Shown: positions 1-9,233, counted from the stretch's first letter. The stretch is 64,000 nucleotides of DNA from Bacillus sp. FSL K6-3431 (GCF_038002605.1 NZ_JBBOCT010000001.1:248001-312000), one strand, 5' to 3'. A program made the numbers and translations. The notes: generated by a model not told the origin, from the sequence alone.

Positions 1-25
1 CCTTAAATGAAAGGTGTTGTTATTT

Positions 26-682
26 ATGAAAATAAAATTAAAAATAATTTATCAACCAGCAAAAACAATTGCAGTTCCGTTTGAATCTGAATGGATAGAG
101 GAACGCTACGTGGAGGACTTACTTATCGATTTGCAGAAAACGGGAAGAATGAAGCATATAACCATTATGGATGAAATGGGAAGAGAATGGAATAGAAAAG
201 AGTATGAAAAATTAAAACAGAAGACGGAAATGGAACCAAAAAATCCAGTTGTTTATTTTGATGGTGGATTTGATAAATCAAATAAAAAATCTGGGATTGG
301 CATAGTAATTTATTATGAAAAAGGAAATGAAGTATATAGATATAGAGTGAACGGAAAATTAGATGCGCTGGAAACTAATAATGAGGCGGAATATGTAGCA
401 TTATATAACGCGCTATTATCATTAAATGAGATTGGGATTCGGCAGCAACCGTGTAAACTCAGAGGGGACTCCCAAGGTGTTTTAAAACAACTATCTGGTG
501 AATGGCCGTGTTATGAAAAGACATTAAACAAATGGCTTGATCGAATCGAAGTGAAAATCCAAGAGTTGGGAATAAAGCCTATATTTGAAGTTATTTCGAG
601 ATCAGATAATAAAGAGGCAGATAAACTAGCAACCCAAGCACTTGAAAATAAAGTTATTCACAGTCACGCAAAATTAGAGTAA
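26..682 (+). CDS. RNase H-like (reverse transcriptase-like) protein, YpeP-type
   Basis: A 218-residue protein with a C-terminal RNase H fold after about 70 residues of unrelated N-terminal sequence. The expected acidic residues are present: Asp79 in YFDGG, Glu122 in NNEAEY, Asp148 in RGDSQG and the final Asp in NKEAD near residue 199, so it is probably catalytically competent on RNA/DNA hybrids. The ATG at 26 is preferred over a GTG at 14 because AAAGGTG lies at a good distance upstream. The gene is followed 23 bases later by a small zinc-finger gene, as for ypeP/ypeQ of Bacillus subtilis. The physiological substrate is unknown. Confidence 0.8.
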   Translation: MKIKLKIIYQPAKTIAVPFESEWIEERYVEDLLIDLQKTGRMKHITIMDEMGREWNRKEYEKLKQKTEMEPKNPVVYFDGGFDKSNKKSGIGIVIYYEKGNEVYRYRVNGKLDALETNNEAEYVALYNALLSLNEIGIRQQPCKLRGDSQGVLKQLSGEWPCYEKTLNKWLDRIEVKIQELGIKPIFEVISRSDNKEADKLATQALENKVIHSHAKLE

Positions 683-705
683 TCCATGGCGGAAAGGTTG
701 TATAT

Positions 706-879
706 ATGAAGCGGTATAAAGTAATGAAAGAAATTGACGAACTTTTCTCATTATATTGCGATGGTTGTTTTTTAAAAACCCATCATAGAAAGGCATTCGG
801 AAAAGCATATGCACATTCTTTTTGCATCAAAAAATGTACAGTAGGCGCAGCTATACAAACGAAAGGAAAGAATCTTTAA
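706..879 (+). CDS. Small zinc-finger domain protein (DUF2602, YpeQ-like)
   Basis: A 57-residue basic protein with Cys20-x2-Cys23 (YCDGCF), and then two further Cys in FCIKKC with a nearby His, a pattern fitting the small 'zinc-finger domain' family known from Bacillus YpeQ. GGAAAGG precedes the ATG. It follows the RNase H-like gene closely and is probably co-transcribed. Function unknown; zinc binding is inferred from the Cys spacing only. Confidence 0.75.
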   Translation: MKRYKVMKEIDELFSLYCDGCFLKTHHRKAFGKAYAHSFCIKKCTVGAAIQTKGKNL

Positions 880-1052
880 GAAGTTGTTCAAAAGTAACCC
901 AATGATAAATTAAATGAGAATTTCTTCATGCGCAATTTTTTTTACAAAGGATAAAGGGTCCTCTGTTGAAAGAAAAGAAAATTGGATCACAGAGATCAGC
1001 ACAACGTATGTGCAAGTTCTAGATAGAGTTTGCTCTTTTCTTTTTGTCTAAA

Positions 1053-1085
1053 CAAAAAATAGCAGGCAATCAAATTGCCTGCTAT
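1053..1085 (-). terminator. Rho-independent terminator of cspD
   Basis: Stem AGCAGGCAAT / ATTGCCTGCT with a short CAA loop. On the minus strand it is followed by six T, directly downstream of the cspD stop. Confidence 0.85.
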
Positions 1086-1095
1086 TACCATTATA

Positions 1096-1299
1096 TTATG
1101 AAAGTTTAGTTACGTTAGCTGCTTGAGGTCCACGATTTCCTTCTACGATTTCAAAAGAAACTTCTTCGCCTTCTTCTAATGATTTAAAGCCCTCGCCTAA
1201 AATTGCTGTGAAATGAACGAATACATCATCGCCGCCATCAACTTCTAGGAAGCCAAATCCTTTTTCGTTATTAAACCATTTAACTTTACCGTTTTGCAT
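1096..1299 (-). CDS. cspD: Cold-shock protein (CspD-like)
   Basis: A 67-residue single cold-shock domain with the RNP1 (KGFGFL) and RNP2 (VFVHF) motifs that bind single-stranded RNA/DNA and act as RNA chaperones. The ATG at 1299 is chosen over upstream in-frame starts because AGGAGG lies eight bases before it and the resulting protein has the standard family length. The roughly 200 bases upstream to mntR would hold the cold-shock 5' UTR. Position beside ypeP/ypeQ-like genes matches B. subtilis cspD. A second csp gene lies at 29211. Confidence 0.92.
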   Translation of the reverse strand: MQNGKVKWFNNEKGFGFLEVDGGDDVFVHFTAILGEGFKSLEEGEEVSFEIVEGNRGPQAANVTKLS

Positions 1300-1538
1300 A
1301 ATACTAATTCCTCCTAAATCATACAGCACAAAGTGCTATCAAAAATATTATCATCTATAGATGATAATGTAATTTTACGATAAAAAAAACACTATGTAAA
1401 GGCGATTGTCTTATTGTCTATGTATTATAATAATTGTATAGAACATGAAAGGAGTAGGATAACCATCCTTGTTAAAAGCATAGCTATATAGTAAACTTTT
1501 AGGTGCTTATAAATACTTATAAGGGGTAGAGATATAAG

Positions 1539-1979
1539 ATGCCAACACCTAGCATGGAAGATTATATTGAGCAAATATACTTATTAATAGAAAATAAAGG
1601 CTACGCCAGAGTATCTGATATCGCTGAAGCTTTAGCAGTCCATCCCTCTTCCGTCACAAAGATGGTACAAAAGCTTGATCGAGATGGCTATCTTATTTAT
1701 GAGAAATATAGAGGGCTAATTCTTACTCCCAAAGGCAAGAAAATCGGTGGGAGACTTGTTGAAAGACATGATTTATTGGAGAAATTCCTTCATATAATCG
1801 GTGTAAAGGAAGAAAATATTTATGATGATGTGGAAGGAATTGAACATCATTTAAGCTGGAATTCAATAGATAGGATAGGGGACCTCGTTCAATTTTTCGA
1901 GGATGATCCTCAGCGGATTAAACAATTAGAATTACTACATTTGAAAATCGAAGAAGTATCCGATAAAGAGCCAATATAA
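1539..1979 (+). CDS. mntR: Manganese-responsive transcriptional regulator MntR
   Basis: A 146-residue DtxR-family repressor. The N-terminal winged helix ([18 protein letters not shown]) binds DNA. The manganese ligands known in B. subtilis MntR are conserved: Asp8 and Glu11 in EDYIEQ, the His of VERHD near residue 77, and Glu-x2-Glu-His in EGIEHH. It represses Mn(II) uptake genes, and in B. subtilis it activates the CDF exporters MneP/MneS; a MneS-like exporter is at 34286. GGGG precedes the ATG, and a terminator overlaps the stop. Confidence 0.95.
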   Translation: MPTPSMEDYIEQIYLLIENKGYARVSDIAEALAVHPSSVTKMVQKLDRDGYLIYEKYRGLILTPKGKKIGGRLVERHDLLEKFLHIIGVKEENIYDDVEGIEHHLSWNSIDRIGDLVQFFEDDPQRIKQLELLHLKIEEVSDKEPI

Positions 1980-1993
1980 GCTGGTTCTTTTTT
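1965..1993 (+). terminator. Terminator overlapping the mntR stop
   Basis: AAGAGCCA pairs with TGGTTCTT (one G-U) across the stop codon, followed by a T run. Confidence 0.6.
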
Positions 1994-2037
1994 ATTTGAG
2001 CTATATAATGATACTAAGTGGGAAGGGGCGAATACAA

Positions 2038-2742
2038 ATGGTAGATCAACGATATTCTATTAATGAATTTATAGAAGAAACAAAGCAAGAGGATAAGGAT
2101 CATGGTTTATTTGAGTTAGAAACACCACGCTTCTTAGAAATTAATTTGAATGGTGACGTGTGGGCAAAAGCAGGGTCAATGGTATCTTATCGGGGGAATA
2201 TTAAATTTGTTAGAGAAGGCATATTAGAGCACGGTATCGGAAAAATGTTCAAAAAGGCATTTACAGGTGAAGGTACTGCACTTATGAAGGCTACTGGAAA
2301 TGGGAAATTGTATTTAGCTGATAATGGTAAAAAAATATCCATATTAAATCTTCATAATGAATCGATTTTTGTCAATGGTAATAATCTGCTTGCTTTTGAG
2401 TCTGAACTCGATTGGGATATTAAATTGATGAAACGTGTGGCTGGTATGCTAGCAGGTGGTCTTTTTAATGTGAAAGTAGATGGGAGCGGTATGGCGGCTA
2501 TTACCACGCATTATGAACCATTAACTTTGATTGTATCACCTAGCAATCCAGTTTTTACGGACCCAAATGCAACAGTTGCATGGTCAGGTAGTTTACAACC
2601 AGAATTTGTAACGGATGTTTCGTTAAAAACTTTCCTTGGTCGAGGCAGCGGAGAGTCTATTCAGATGAAGTTTACTGGGAACGGATTTGTCGTTGTTCAA
2701 CCGTTTGAAGAAACGTATTTTTCCCAGCAAAGCAATAGCTAA
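2038..2742 (+). CDS. AIM24 family protein (DUF124)
   Basis: A 234-residue protein of the TIGR00266/AIM24 family, which has a beta-rich fold and lacks a defined bacterial function. Characteristic segments are visible: WAKAGSMVSYRG near residue 40, the Gly-rich GGLFNVKVDGSG in the middle, and a C-terminal GNGFVVVQP. The ATG at 2038 is preferred since GGAAGGGG lies just upstream, whereas an ATG at 2008 in the terminator region has no ribosome site. No signal peptide or membrane segment, so probably cytosolic. Confidence 0.85.
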   Translation: MVDQRYSINEFIEETKQEDKDHGLFELETPRFLEINLNGDVWAKAGSMVSYRGNIKFVREGILEHGIGKMFKKAFTGEGTALMKATGNGKLYLADNGKKISILNLHNESIFVNGNNLLAFESELDWDIKLMKRVAGMLAGGLFNVKVDGSGMAAITTHYEPLTLIVSPSNPVFTDPNATVAWSGSLQPEFVTDVSLKTFLGRGSGESIQMKFTGNGFVVVQPFEETYFSQQSNS

Positions 2743-2828
2743 TTACGTACTTTTTATTTATAAAGCTCATAGGCATTGTGATTAGGTACAATCGATATCG
2801 TTGCATGTTACAATAAAAATATATAATA

Positions 2829-2898
2829 GGATGTTCAAAAAGTCACCAAAGGATAAATGGCGAATTTTTTGTTTCTCGTTTGGCACCTTTTTGACCAC
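2829..2898. repeat. Inverted repeat of a dispersed hairpin element
   Basis: GTTCAAAAAGTCACCAAA and TTTGGCACCTTTTTGACC are imperfect inverted repeats flanking about 30 bases. A degenerate version of the left arm with the same GATAAAT continuation lies near 885-920. This looks like a small dispersed hairpin repeat. Confidence 0.5.
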
Positions 2899-2945
2899 GC
2901 ACTATAATAAAATGAGGGAAAAATTAATGATTGGAATGGTCCATT

Positions 2946-4835
2946 TTGAAAATATTTTCTGTAGATAAAATTACAAAAGCATATGGAGAGAAGCAGCTTT
3001 TTGATGAAATTACCTTTCATATTCAAGAAAAAGAGCGTATTGGGATTATTGGCGTGAATGGTACGGGTAAATCAAGTTTGCTTAAAATAATTGCTGGTAT
3101 CGACGATGCTGATTCTGGCCAATTTTTCCACCCAAAAGACTATTCTGTTGGGTATTTACCACAAATACCAGTTTTAGATGAATCACTAACGATCCTTGAC
3201 CAGGTGTATCAAAGTGATTCACCAATAATAAAACTAATGAAAGCACATGAAGAAGCATTACTGCAATTAGCTGCTGCACCTGAGAATGAGGTGCTTCAAG
3301 AAAACTTATTTCGATTGCAAAAACAAATGGATGCTGAAAATGGCTGGGAAGCAAGTACAGATGCGAAAGTAATCCTTTCTAAATTAGGACTTGATCAAAT
3401 AACGCAAAAGGTAGGAGCATTATCAGGCGGACAGAAAAAGCGCGTTGCTTTAGCGCAAGTATTAATAGAAACGCCTGATTTGTTACTATTGGATGAGCCT
3501 ACAAACCATCTAGATTATCAAAGTATTAAATGGTTGGAAGGGTATTTAGGTAAATATCCAAATGCCGTGATGATTGTAACACATGATCGATATTTTCTTG
3601 ATAATATGGCGAATCGAATTTTAGAATTGGATTATGGAAAAATATATTCATATAAGGGGAATTATCAATCATTTATTGAAGCAAAAGCATTAAGGGAAGA
3701 CCAAGAATTGCAAGCGGAAGATAAAAGACGAAATTTATATAGAAGAGAACTTGCATGGATGAAAAGAGGTGCAAAAGCAAGATCAACAAAACAGAAAGCG
3801 AGAATTAATCGCTTCGACTCTCTTTCATCAGATTTAGGGAAAGTACCCGCAAAGGATAATATAGATATCGCATTGCAAGGAAGTAGGCTTGGTAAACAAG
3901 TCTTTGAATTTATTCATGCGGAAAAAACGTTTGAAAACAAACAAATTTTGCAGAACTTTAATTGGTTAGTTAAACCCGGAGATAGATTTGGTATCGTTGG
4001 AAAAAACGGAAGTGGGAAGTCGACTTTATTAAATCTGTTAGATGGGCAGCTTACATTAGATAGTGGAGAGTTGTCTATCGGTCAGACAGTGAAGATTGCG
4101 TATTATACCCAAGAAACAGAAGTAATGGATGAAAATCAGCGAATGATCGCTTATATTCGTGAGGTTGGGGAAGTGCTAGAGACTTCAGATGGAGAGACTA
4201 TCTCTGCAGTACAAATGCTGGAACGCTTTCTTTTTCCAACTAGCACACATGGAACACCGATAAAAAAACTCTCCGGTGGCGAAAGAAGACGATTGTTTTT
4301 GTTAAAGTTACTAATGGACAAGCCAAATGTATTGCTTCTTGATGAACCTACAAATGATTTGGATACTGCGACGCTAACAGTATTAGAAAACTATATTGAG
4401 GAATTTCCCGGAGTAGTTATATCCGTATCACATGATAGATACTTCCTCGATAAAACGGCAGATCAATTATTGGTATTTCAAGGAGAAGGAAAAATCCTGC
4501 ATTTTTTCGGAACTTATTCTGATTATTTGGAGACAGAACAACAAGAAGAAATTCCTGCTAAATCAGCGAATCAACCGAGTAACCCATCAACCTCGCGCAC
4601 TAACGGAAATGATAAAAAGAAAAAGATGACTTTTAAAGAGAAGTTGGAATGGGAAAGCATCGAAACTGAGATTGCTGATGTAGAGGAGCGTTTAGAAATA
4701 ATCAATATGGAACTCCAGCAAGCAGGAAGTGACTTTGAGATAGCACAGAAATTAATGAAAGAAAGTGAACAAAAGAACATTCTATTAGAGCATTTGCTTG
4801 AACGATGGACATATCTTTCGGAAATAGAAGGGTAG
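2946..4835 (+). CDS. ABC-F family ATPase (Uup/YfmR-like)
   Basis: About 629 residues with two ABC ATPase domains and no membrane segments. Walker A motifs are GVNGTGKSS near residue 37 and GKNGSGKST near residue 350; signatures are LSGGQKKR and LSGGERRR; Walker B motifs are LLLLDEPTNHLD and LLLDEPTNDLD. A charged coiled coil closes the protein, as in Uup/YfmR. ABC-F proteins act at the ribosomal E site to relieve stalled translation. The start is a TTG (KIFSVDK follows); GGAATGG is the only weak ribosome site. It could instead start at a TTG 15 bases upstream. Confidence 0.9.
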   Translation: MKIFSVDKITKAYGEKQLFDEITFHIQEKERIGIIGVNGTGKSSLLKIIAGIDDADSGQFFHPKDYSVGYLPQIPVLDESLTILDQVYQSDSPIIKLMKAHEEALLQLAAAPENEVLQENLFRLQKQMDAENGWEASTDAKVILSKLGLDQITQKVGALSGGQKKRVALAQVLIETPDLLLLDEPTNHLDYQSIKWLEGYLGKYPNAVMIVTHDRYFLDNMANRILELDYGKIYSYKGNYQSFIEAKALREDQELQAEDKRRNLYRRELAWMKRGAKARSTKQKARINRFDSLSSDLGKVPAKDNIDIALQGSRLGKQVFEFIHAEKTFENKQILQNFNWLVKPGDRFGIVGKNGSGKSTLLNLLDGQLTLDSGELSIGQTVKIAYYTQETEVMDENQRMIAYIREVGEVLETSDGETISAVQMLERFLFPTSTHGTPIKKLSGGERRRLFLLKLLMDKPNVLLLDEPTNDLDTATLTVLENYIEEFPGVVISVSHDRYFLDKTADQLLVFQGEGKILHFFGTYSDYLETEQQEEIPAKSANQPSNPSTSRTNGNDKKKKMTFKEKLEWESIETEIADVEERLEIINMELQQAGSDFEIAQKLMKESEQKNILLEHLLERWTYLSEIEG

Positions 4836-4995
4836 GGTCTCTAATCGATCTGTCTCTGCCCGACTTCGTTTTAACACCATAACCCTGTAACAGGTATCAC
4901 GTTGGGGCATGTTGTTAGAGCTGCTATTGTGCCTATGATACAATAAGTGTAATGGAACTTCTATAGTAATTGAAGGTCATGAAAGGTGGAACGAT

Positions 4996-6129
4996 ATGAA
5001 TATTAAAACAATCGAACCAACTCCTAGCCCGAATACGATGAAAATTAATTTGGACGAGGAACTTGCTGCTGGTAAAAGTAATAATTATAAACAGGACCAA
5101 GCAGAAAGTGCTCCACCCATTATTAAATCGATTCTTGAAATTGAAGGGGTAAAGGGCGTATACCATGTTGCTGATTTTTTAGCGGTGGAAAGAAACGGGA
5201 AGCATAGTTGGGAAGAGATACTCCCTCAAGTGAGATTAGCATTCGGGGAAGCAGTTGATGATTATGATATAACAGATAATAAAGTGGATGAACATTTTGG
5301 AGAAGTAAATGTTCATGTGTTGATGTTTAAAGATATCCCTGTTCAAATAAAATTAACAACAGAAACAGACGAAAAAAGACTAGCGCTTTCCGAATTGTTT
5401 ACTAAATCGATGGAAGATGCCCAACTTGATGGCGAAAACTATGTGCTATTAAGAAAATGGAAAGACTTCGGGGTACGATATGGCGATTTAGCGCAGATAG
5501 GTAAGGAAGTAGCTGAAGAACTTGGTGCTGCCTATCCACAAGAAAGGCTGAAGGGACTCGTTGAGCAAGCACAGAATCCAACTATTAGTACAAAAATCAA
5601 ACAAGCAAAAAAATTAATTAAGTTAACTTTAGAGGACTTAGATCACCCCGATTGGAAAATTCGTTATCAGCTGTTAGACCAAATGGATGATCCTACAGTT
5701 AAAGATATCCCGGTATTGGAAAAGGCGCTACAAGACGAAAGATCATCCATTCGTCGACTTGCAGTAGTTTATATGGGAATGGTTGAAGATCGTGCAATTT
5801 TGCCTTTTTTATATAAAGCGTTAAAAGATAAGACAGTACCAGTGAGAAGAACGGCGGGAGATTGTTTATCCGATTTGGGTTTTGCCGACGCAATGACTGA
5901 AATGAGTGAGGTTTTACAGGATAAAAGTAAAATTGTACGTTGGAGAGCTGCCATGTTTTTATACGAGGTTGGAGATGATAGCGTGCTTCCAGCATTAAGG
6001 GCTGCCACTGATGATCCGGAATTCGAAGTACAATTACAAATTAAAATGGCAATTGAACGTATTGAAGGCGGAGAAGCAGCCCAAGGATCCGTATGGAAAC
6101 AAATGACGGAAGCAAGACAAAAAAACTAG
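4996..6129 (+). CDS. Nfu-N / HEAT-repeat protein (YpgR, CvfC-like)
   Basis: A 377-residue protein. Residues 1-85 resemble the Nfu/NifU N-terminal domain (starts IKTIEPTPSPNTMKI), followed by a linker and C-terminal HEAT-like repeats from about residue 215 (DPTVKDIPVLEKAL, RRLAVVYMGM, RRTAGDCLSD, RWRAAMFLYE). Homologues are called 'conserved virulence factor C' in staphylococci and YpgR in Bacillus; the biochemical role is not established, though the Nfu-type domain hints at Fe-S or thiol metabolism. It lies 20 bases from brxA and is likely in one operon with it. Confidence 0.88.
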   Translation: MNIKTIEPTPSPNTMKINLDEELAAGKSNNYKQDQAESAPPIIKSILEIEGVKGVYHVADFLAVERNGKHSWEEILPQVRLAFGEAVDDYDITDNKVDEHFGEVNVHVLMFKDIPVQIKLTTETDEKRLALSELFTKSMEDAQLDGENYVLLRKWKDFGVRYGDLAQIGKEVAEELGAAYPQERLKGLVEQAQNPTISTKIKQAKKLIKLTLEDLDHPDWKIRYQLLDQMDDPTVKDIPVLEKALQDERSSIRRLAVVYMGMVEDRAILPFLYKALKDKTVPVRRTAGDCLSDLGFADAMTEMSEVLQDKSKIVRWRAAMFLYEVGDDSVLPALRAATDDPEFEVQLQIKMAIERIEGGEAAQGSVWKQMTEARQKN

Positions 6130-6149
6130 AAATTTAAGGAGGAAGTAAC

Positions 6150-6584
6150 ATGTCTATGGCATATGAAGAATATATGAAACAAATTGTAAAACCAATGAGA
6201 GAAGAATTAATAAAGGCGGATTTTCAAGAATTACTATCTGAGGCTGATGTGGAGCAATTTATGGAATCCACTCAAGGCACAACACTATTAGTAATAAATT
6301 CTGTTTGTGGTTGTGCAGCTGGTCTTGCTCGCCCAGCAGCAGTACATGCTGTCGCATCTAGCAACACGAAGCCCGATCAGCTTGTAACAGTTTTTGCCGG
6401 TCAAGATAAAGAAGCAACTGCAAAAATGAGAGACTATTTTACGCATCATGAACCTTCATCACCATCCATGGCGTTATTAAAAGGTAAAGAAGTAGTACAT
6501 TTTATCCCTAGGGAAGATATAGAAGATAATGATGTAGAAGAAATTGTTAAAAACTTAACAACAGCATTTCAAAAACATTGCTAA
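6150..6584 (+). CDS. brxA: Bacilliredoxin BrxA
   Basis: A 144-residue YphP/YqiW-family protein. The active site is Cys53-Gly-Cys55 in NSVCGCAAG; known members remove bacillithiol from S-bacillithiolated proteins after oxidative stress. The whole-sequence pattern (GTTLLVINSV, VFAGQDKEAT, SSPSMALLKGKEVVHFIPR) matches YphP (BrxA) more than YqiW (BrxB). AGGAGG precedes the ATG. Confidence 0.95.
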   Translation: MSMAYEEYMKQIVKPMREELIKADFQELLSEADVEQFMESTQGTTLLVINSVCGCAAGLARPAAVHAVASSNTKPDQLVTVFAGQDKEATAKMRDYFTHHEPSSPSMALLKGKEVVHFIPREDIEDNDVEEIVKNLTTAFQKHC

Positions 6585-6589
6585 GGGGG

Positions 6590-6735
6590 AGCCAAGCATA
6601 AGGCAAGATGGCTGGAGGGTATCTTTTTATGCCCTCGGAGCCCCTAGCGCCTGAAGCTAGACTATAAGGAACAACGGCTAAGGACGCCCCGTCGTGTTGC
6701 AACGCCGTTATGACTCGGATCGTGCGAGCCTAAAA
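6590..6735. repeat. GC-rich structured intergenic element
   Basis: About 145 bases clearly richer in G+C than the flanks, without an open frame. Several complementary blocks are visible, for example ACGGC near 6675 with GCCGT near 6706, and CTCGGATCGTGCGAG near 6715-6730. It looks like a dispersed intergenic repeat of Bacillaceae or an untranslated RNA, but no second copy is in this window. Confidence 0.4.
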
Positions 6736-6765
6736 AATAGAGCTATGGGCTTAGCCCTTAGCTCT
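6732..6765 (-). terminator. Terminator of the small membrane-peptide gene
   Basis: Stem AGAGCTAnGGGC / GCCCnTAGCTCT with a TTA loop; read on the minus strand it follows the stop at 6765 directly and ends in six T. Confidence 0.75.
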
Positions 6766-6839
6766 TAATCTGCAATTGCCAAATATACAAAATAACCAAT
6801 CATTATGAAAGCCCCAATATTAAGAAGCGCTGCTTGCAT
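6765..6839 (-). CDS. 24-residue hydrophobic membrane peptide
   Basis: A very short gene reading MQAALLNIGAF...YLAIAD, essentially one transmembrane helix with a short acidic tail. It is supported by a strong ribosome site (AAAGGGGG) nine bases before the ATG and an intrinsic terminator starting at its stop codon. It lies convergent to brxA and divergent from the ypjP-like gene. I do not recognise the family; a small membrane regulator or type-I-toxin-like peptide are both possible. Confidence 0.5.
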   Translation of the reverse strand: MQAALLNIGAFIMIGYFVYLAIAD

Positions 6840-6988
6840 GCTGATACCCCCTTTATATGATTACAATACTTCTATTATACCTGAGAATATTTTTTTTACC
6901 ATTTTGAAATAGTGAAACTTAGTCGTAGAATATTCGTATAATATACTATATACTATAAATAAGAAAATAAAGAAAGGGATCAGCGGAG

Positions 6989-7597
6989 ATGAAACAATGG
7001 CTTAGAAAATCACTAATTGTTGTTGTATCAATACTAACATTTGGCACTGTCACTCCATCACATGCACTATGGTCACAAGAACAAGAGGTTGCGAAATCGC
7101 AGCAACGAGGCTCTTCCGCTGACCATACGCCCAATCAGCCTGCAGTTGTTGTTGAGGCTAAATTACAATCTACTGACAACAGAGTTGATAAAGAACAATT
7201 TATCAATGAAATGACATTGGAAGCTGAGCGGCAATCTATGACAAAATTTGGTCCGAAGATTTCCAATGTAATTGAAAATGAATTTAGAGAAATTGTTTTA
7301 CCAAATATTGAATCTGCTATTCAAATGACAGCAGCACAGTTTCCCGAAGATGCATTAGCAAGTTTAGAGATTACTGAAACACCAAGCGGTGGTGTAAGTG
7401 AAAAAATCTTTCATATTTTTAATAATGATACACAACAAGATATTATACGCTTCCATGTAAGAAGGGACAAGCCCCCATTGGAAGGATACACATTTAATTT
7501 CCATTATCACACGTATCACGATGAGTTCCAAACACATTATTCGCTCGGAACAATATACTGGGATAAAAATACCCCCCCGAAGTGGAAAGCGGTTTAA
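6989..7597 (+). CDS. YpjP-like secreted protein
   Basis: A 202-residue protein with an N-terminal signal/anchor (MKQWLRKSLIVVVSILTFG...SHA) and a soluble exported domain ending in NFHYHTYHDEF...GTIYWDKNTPPKW, matching the YpjP family (PF14005). Function unknown. Its place upstream of thyA/dfrA is the same as in B. subtilis, where ypjP lies near thyB. AAAGGGATC precedes the ATG and a strong terminator follows. Confidence 0.85.
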   Translation: MKQWLRKSLIVVVSILTFGTVTPSHALWSQEQEVAKSQQRGSSADHTPNQPAVVVEAKLQSTDNRVDKEQFINEMTLEAERQSMTKFGPKISNVIENEFREIVLPNIESAIQMTAAQFPEDALASLEITETPSGGVSEKIFHIFNNDTQQDIIRFHVRRDKPPLEGYTFNFHYHTYHDEFQTHYSLGTIYWDKNTPPKWKAV

Positions 7598-7627
7598 CAA
7601 GCACATCGCGACGTGCTTGTTTTTTTC
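7597..7627 (+). terminator. Terminator after the ypjP-like gene
   Basis: ACAAGCAC / GTGCTTGT stem with loop ATCGCGAC, followed by a T7 run. Confidence 0.85.
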
Positions 7628-7734
7628 TGGTAAAATATCACACTATTAAAAATTACGATAAATGAATGATGATAAATGATATAATAAAGCATGTTTTTAA
7701 AAGTTTATTTCATTTTAAAGGATGCTGAAGCTAT

Positions 7735-8427
7735 ATGAAAAACTGGGTAATTATGCCGATAATGCTAATCATCGTAATACTGGGGACAGGTCTATCGCAA
7801 CCTACATATAATGGCCTGCTTTTGAAAAATAGTAATGTATATAAAAATATAGAATTACAATCTATTGATATATTGAAAGACATCGTTGTTGTTCCCGAAA
7901 GTCCATTTAATGAAACGGAAGCGATGATGGTATTAAAAAGGTTAGATATTCTTCCAATCTCTATTTTACAAAATATGAAGAAAAAAAGAATAAAAGTTAT
8001 ATTATTTACTGGTGAATTAACGGATAATCCGAGCGCAGCACATTTAAAAGGTGTTGCACCAAGAGGCTATCCAAGTGGAATTGTATGGAATGACTTACCG
8101 GGCGTTGGCGGCTCTAAATTAATACTTGTTAAAATTGGTCATAGCGAACAAGGAAAAGGACATGGATCAGTTAATTTAGAATATCACGAAATAGCGCATA
8201 CAATATATCATTACACGCAAAATGATAGCAATAAAACCGATTTTACATTAGCATGGGAACAAGAAGCGAATATCTTATTTCCAGGGCAAAGTTATTTTTT
8301 GAATTATAAAGAAGAGTATTTTGCCGAAAGCTTTGCATTATTCTTTCTTTCAGATGTGACGAGAATGAAATTGAAGGAATTTGCGCCAGTTACATATGGA
8401 TTATTTAGTCAATTATATAATGGTTAG
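7735..8427 (+). CDS. Secreted lethal-factor-like (ATLF/PPEP-type) metalloprotease
   Basis: A 230-residue protein with an N-terminal hydrophobic segment (residues 4-20), probably a signal peptide or anchor. It has a zinc site HEIAH at 151-155 and, 43 residues on, [12 protein letters not shown], in which Glu198 matches the third zinc ligand and the upstream Tyr the catalytic tyrosine of anthrax lethal factor and clostridial Pro-Pro endopeptidases (MEROPS M34). Length and layout match single-domain PPEPs. It stands alone between the ypjP-like gene and thyA, eleven bases before thyA. The substrate, possibly a proline-rich cell-surface protein, is not known. Confidence 0.75.
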   Translation: MKNWVIMPIMLIIVILGTGLSQPTYNGLLLKNSNVYKNIELQSIDILKDIVVVPESPFNETEAMMVLKRLDILPISILQNMKKKRIKVILFTGELTDNPSAAHLKGVAPRGYPSGIVWNDLPGVGGSKLILVKIGHSEQGKGHGSVNLEYHEIAHTIYHYTQNDSNKTDFTLAWEQEANILFPGQSYFLNYKEEYFAESFALFFLSDVTRMKLKEFAPVTYGLFSQLYNG

Positions 8428-8438
8428 GATGGGTGAAA

Positions 8439-9233
8439 ATGAAACAATATGTACAATTAATAAATGATGTGTTAGAGAATGGAACAAAAAAGGAAGATCG
8501 CACGGGTACTGGTACGATCAGTACATTTGGTTATCAAATGAAATTTGATTTGCAAAAAGGATTTCCACTGCTTACTACGAAAAAACTTCATACAAAGTCA
8601 ATCATCCATGAACTTCTCTGGTTTTTGGCAGGTGATACAAATATTGCTTATCTACAGGAGAATGGAGTAAGGATTTGGAATGAGTGGGCAGATGAGAATG
8701 GCGAATTAGGTCCGGTATACGGTAAACAATGGCGGTCATGGCAAGTAGCAGATGGGTCAACTAAGGATCAAATTAAAGATGTGCTCCAGCAAATCAAAAA
8801 CAATCCTGATTCGCGTCGTATGATTGTAAATGCGTGGAATGTAGGAGAGATTGATAAAATGGCTTTACCTCCATGTCATTGTTTATTCCAATTCTACGTA
8901 GCAGATGGAAAACTATCGTGTCAACTATATCAAAGATCAGCTGATATTTTTCTAGGAGTACCATTTAACATTGCTTCATATGCTTTACTGACAATGATGA
9001 TGGCGCAAGTGACAAATCTGGAGCCAGGTGAATTTGTACATACGCTCGGGGATGCACATATCTATTCGAACCATCTGGAGCAAGTACAGTTACAGCTTAG
9101 TCGGGAACCTTGTTCACTTCCAACAATGAAGATCAATCCAGAAGTAAAAGATTTATTTCAGTTTACTTTTGATGATTTCTCATTAGAAAACTATGATCCA
9201 CATCCACATATTAAAGGGGCGGTAAGTGTATGA
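8439..9233 (+). CDS. thyA: Thymidylate synthase
   Basis: 264 residues, the standard length of the ThyA family. It converts dUMP to dTMP using methylene-tetrahydrofolate. The catalytic Cys146 lies in [11 protein letters not shown]; the dUMP-binding [19 protein letters not shown] and the C-terminal [11 protein letters not shown] are intact. The ATG at 8439 is chosen over a GTG six bases upstream, using GGATGGG as ribosome site. The stop overlaps the dfrA start by four bases (ATGA), indicating translational coupling. Confidence 0.97.
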   Translation: MKQYVQLINDVLENGTKKEDRTGTGTISTFGYQMKFDLQKGFPLLTTKKLHTKSIIHELLWFLAGDTNIAYLQENGVRIWNEWADENGELGPVYGKQWRSWQVADGSTKDQIKDVLQQIKNNPDSRRMIVNAWNVGEIDKMALPPCHCLFQFYVADGKLSCQLYQRSADIFLGVPFNIASYALLTMMMAQVTNLEPGEFVHTLGDAHIYSNHLEQVQLQLSREPCSLPTMKINPEVKDLFQFTFDDFSLENYDPHPHIKGAVSV

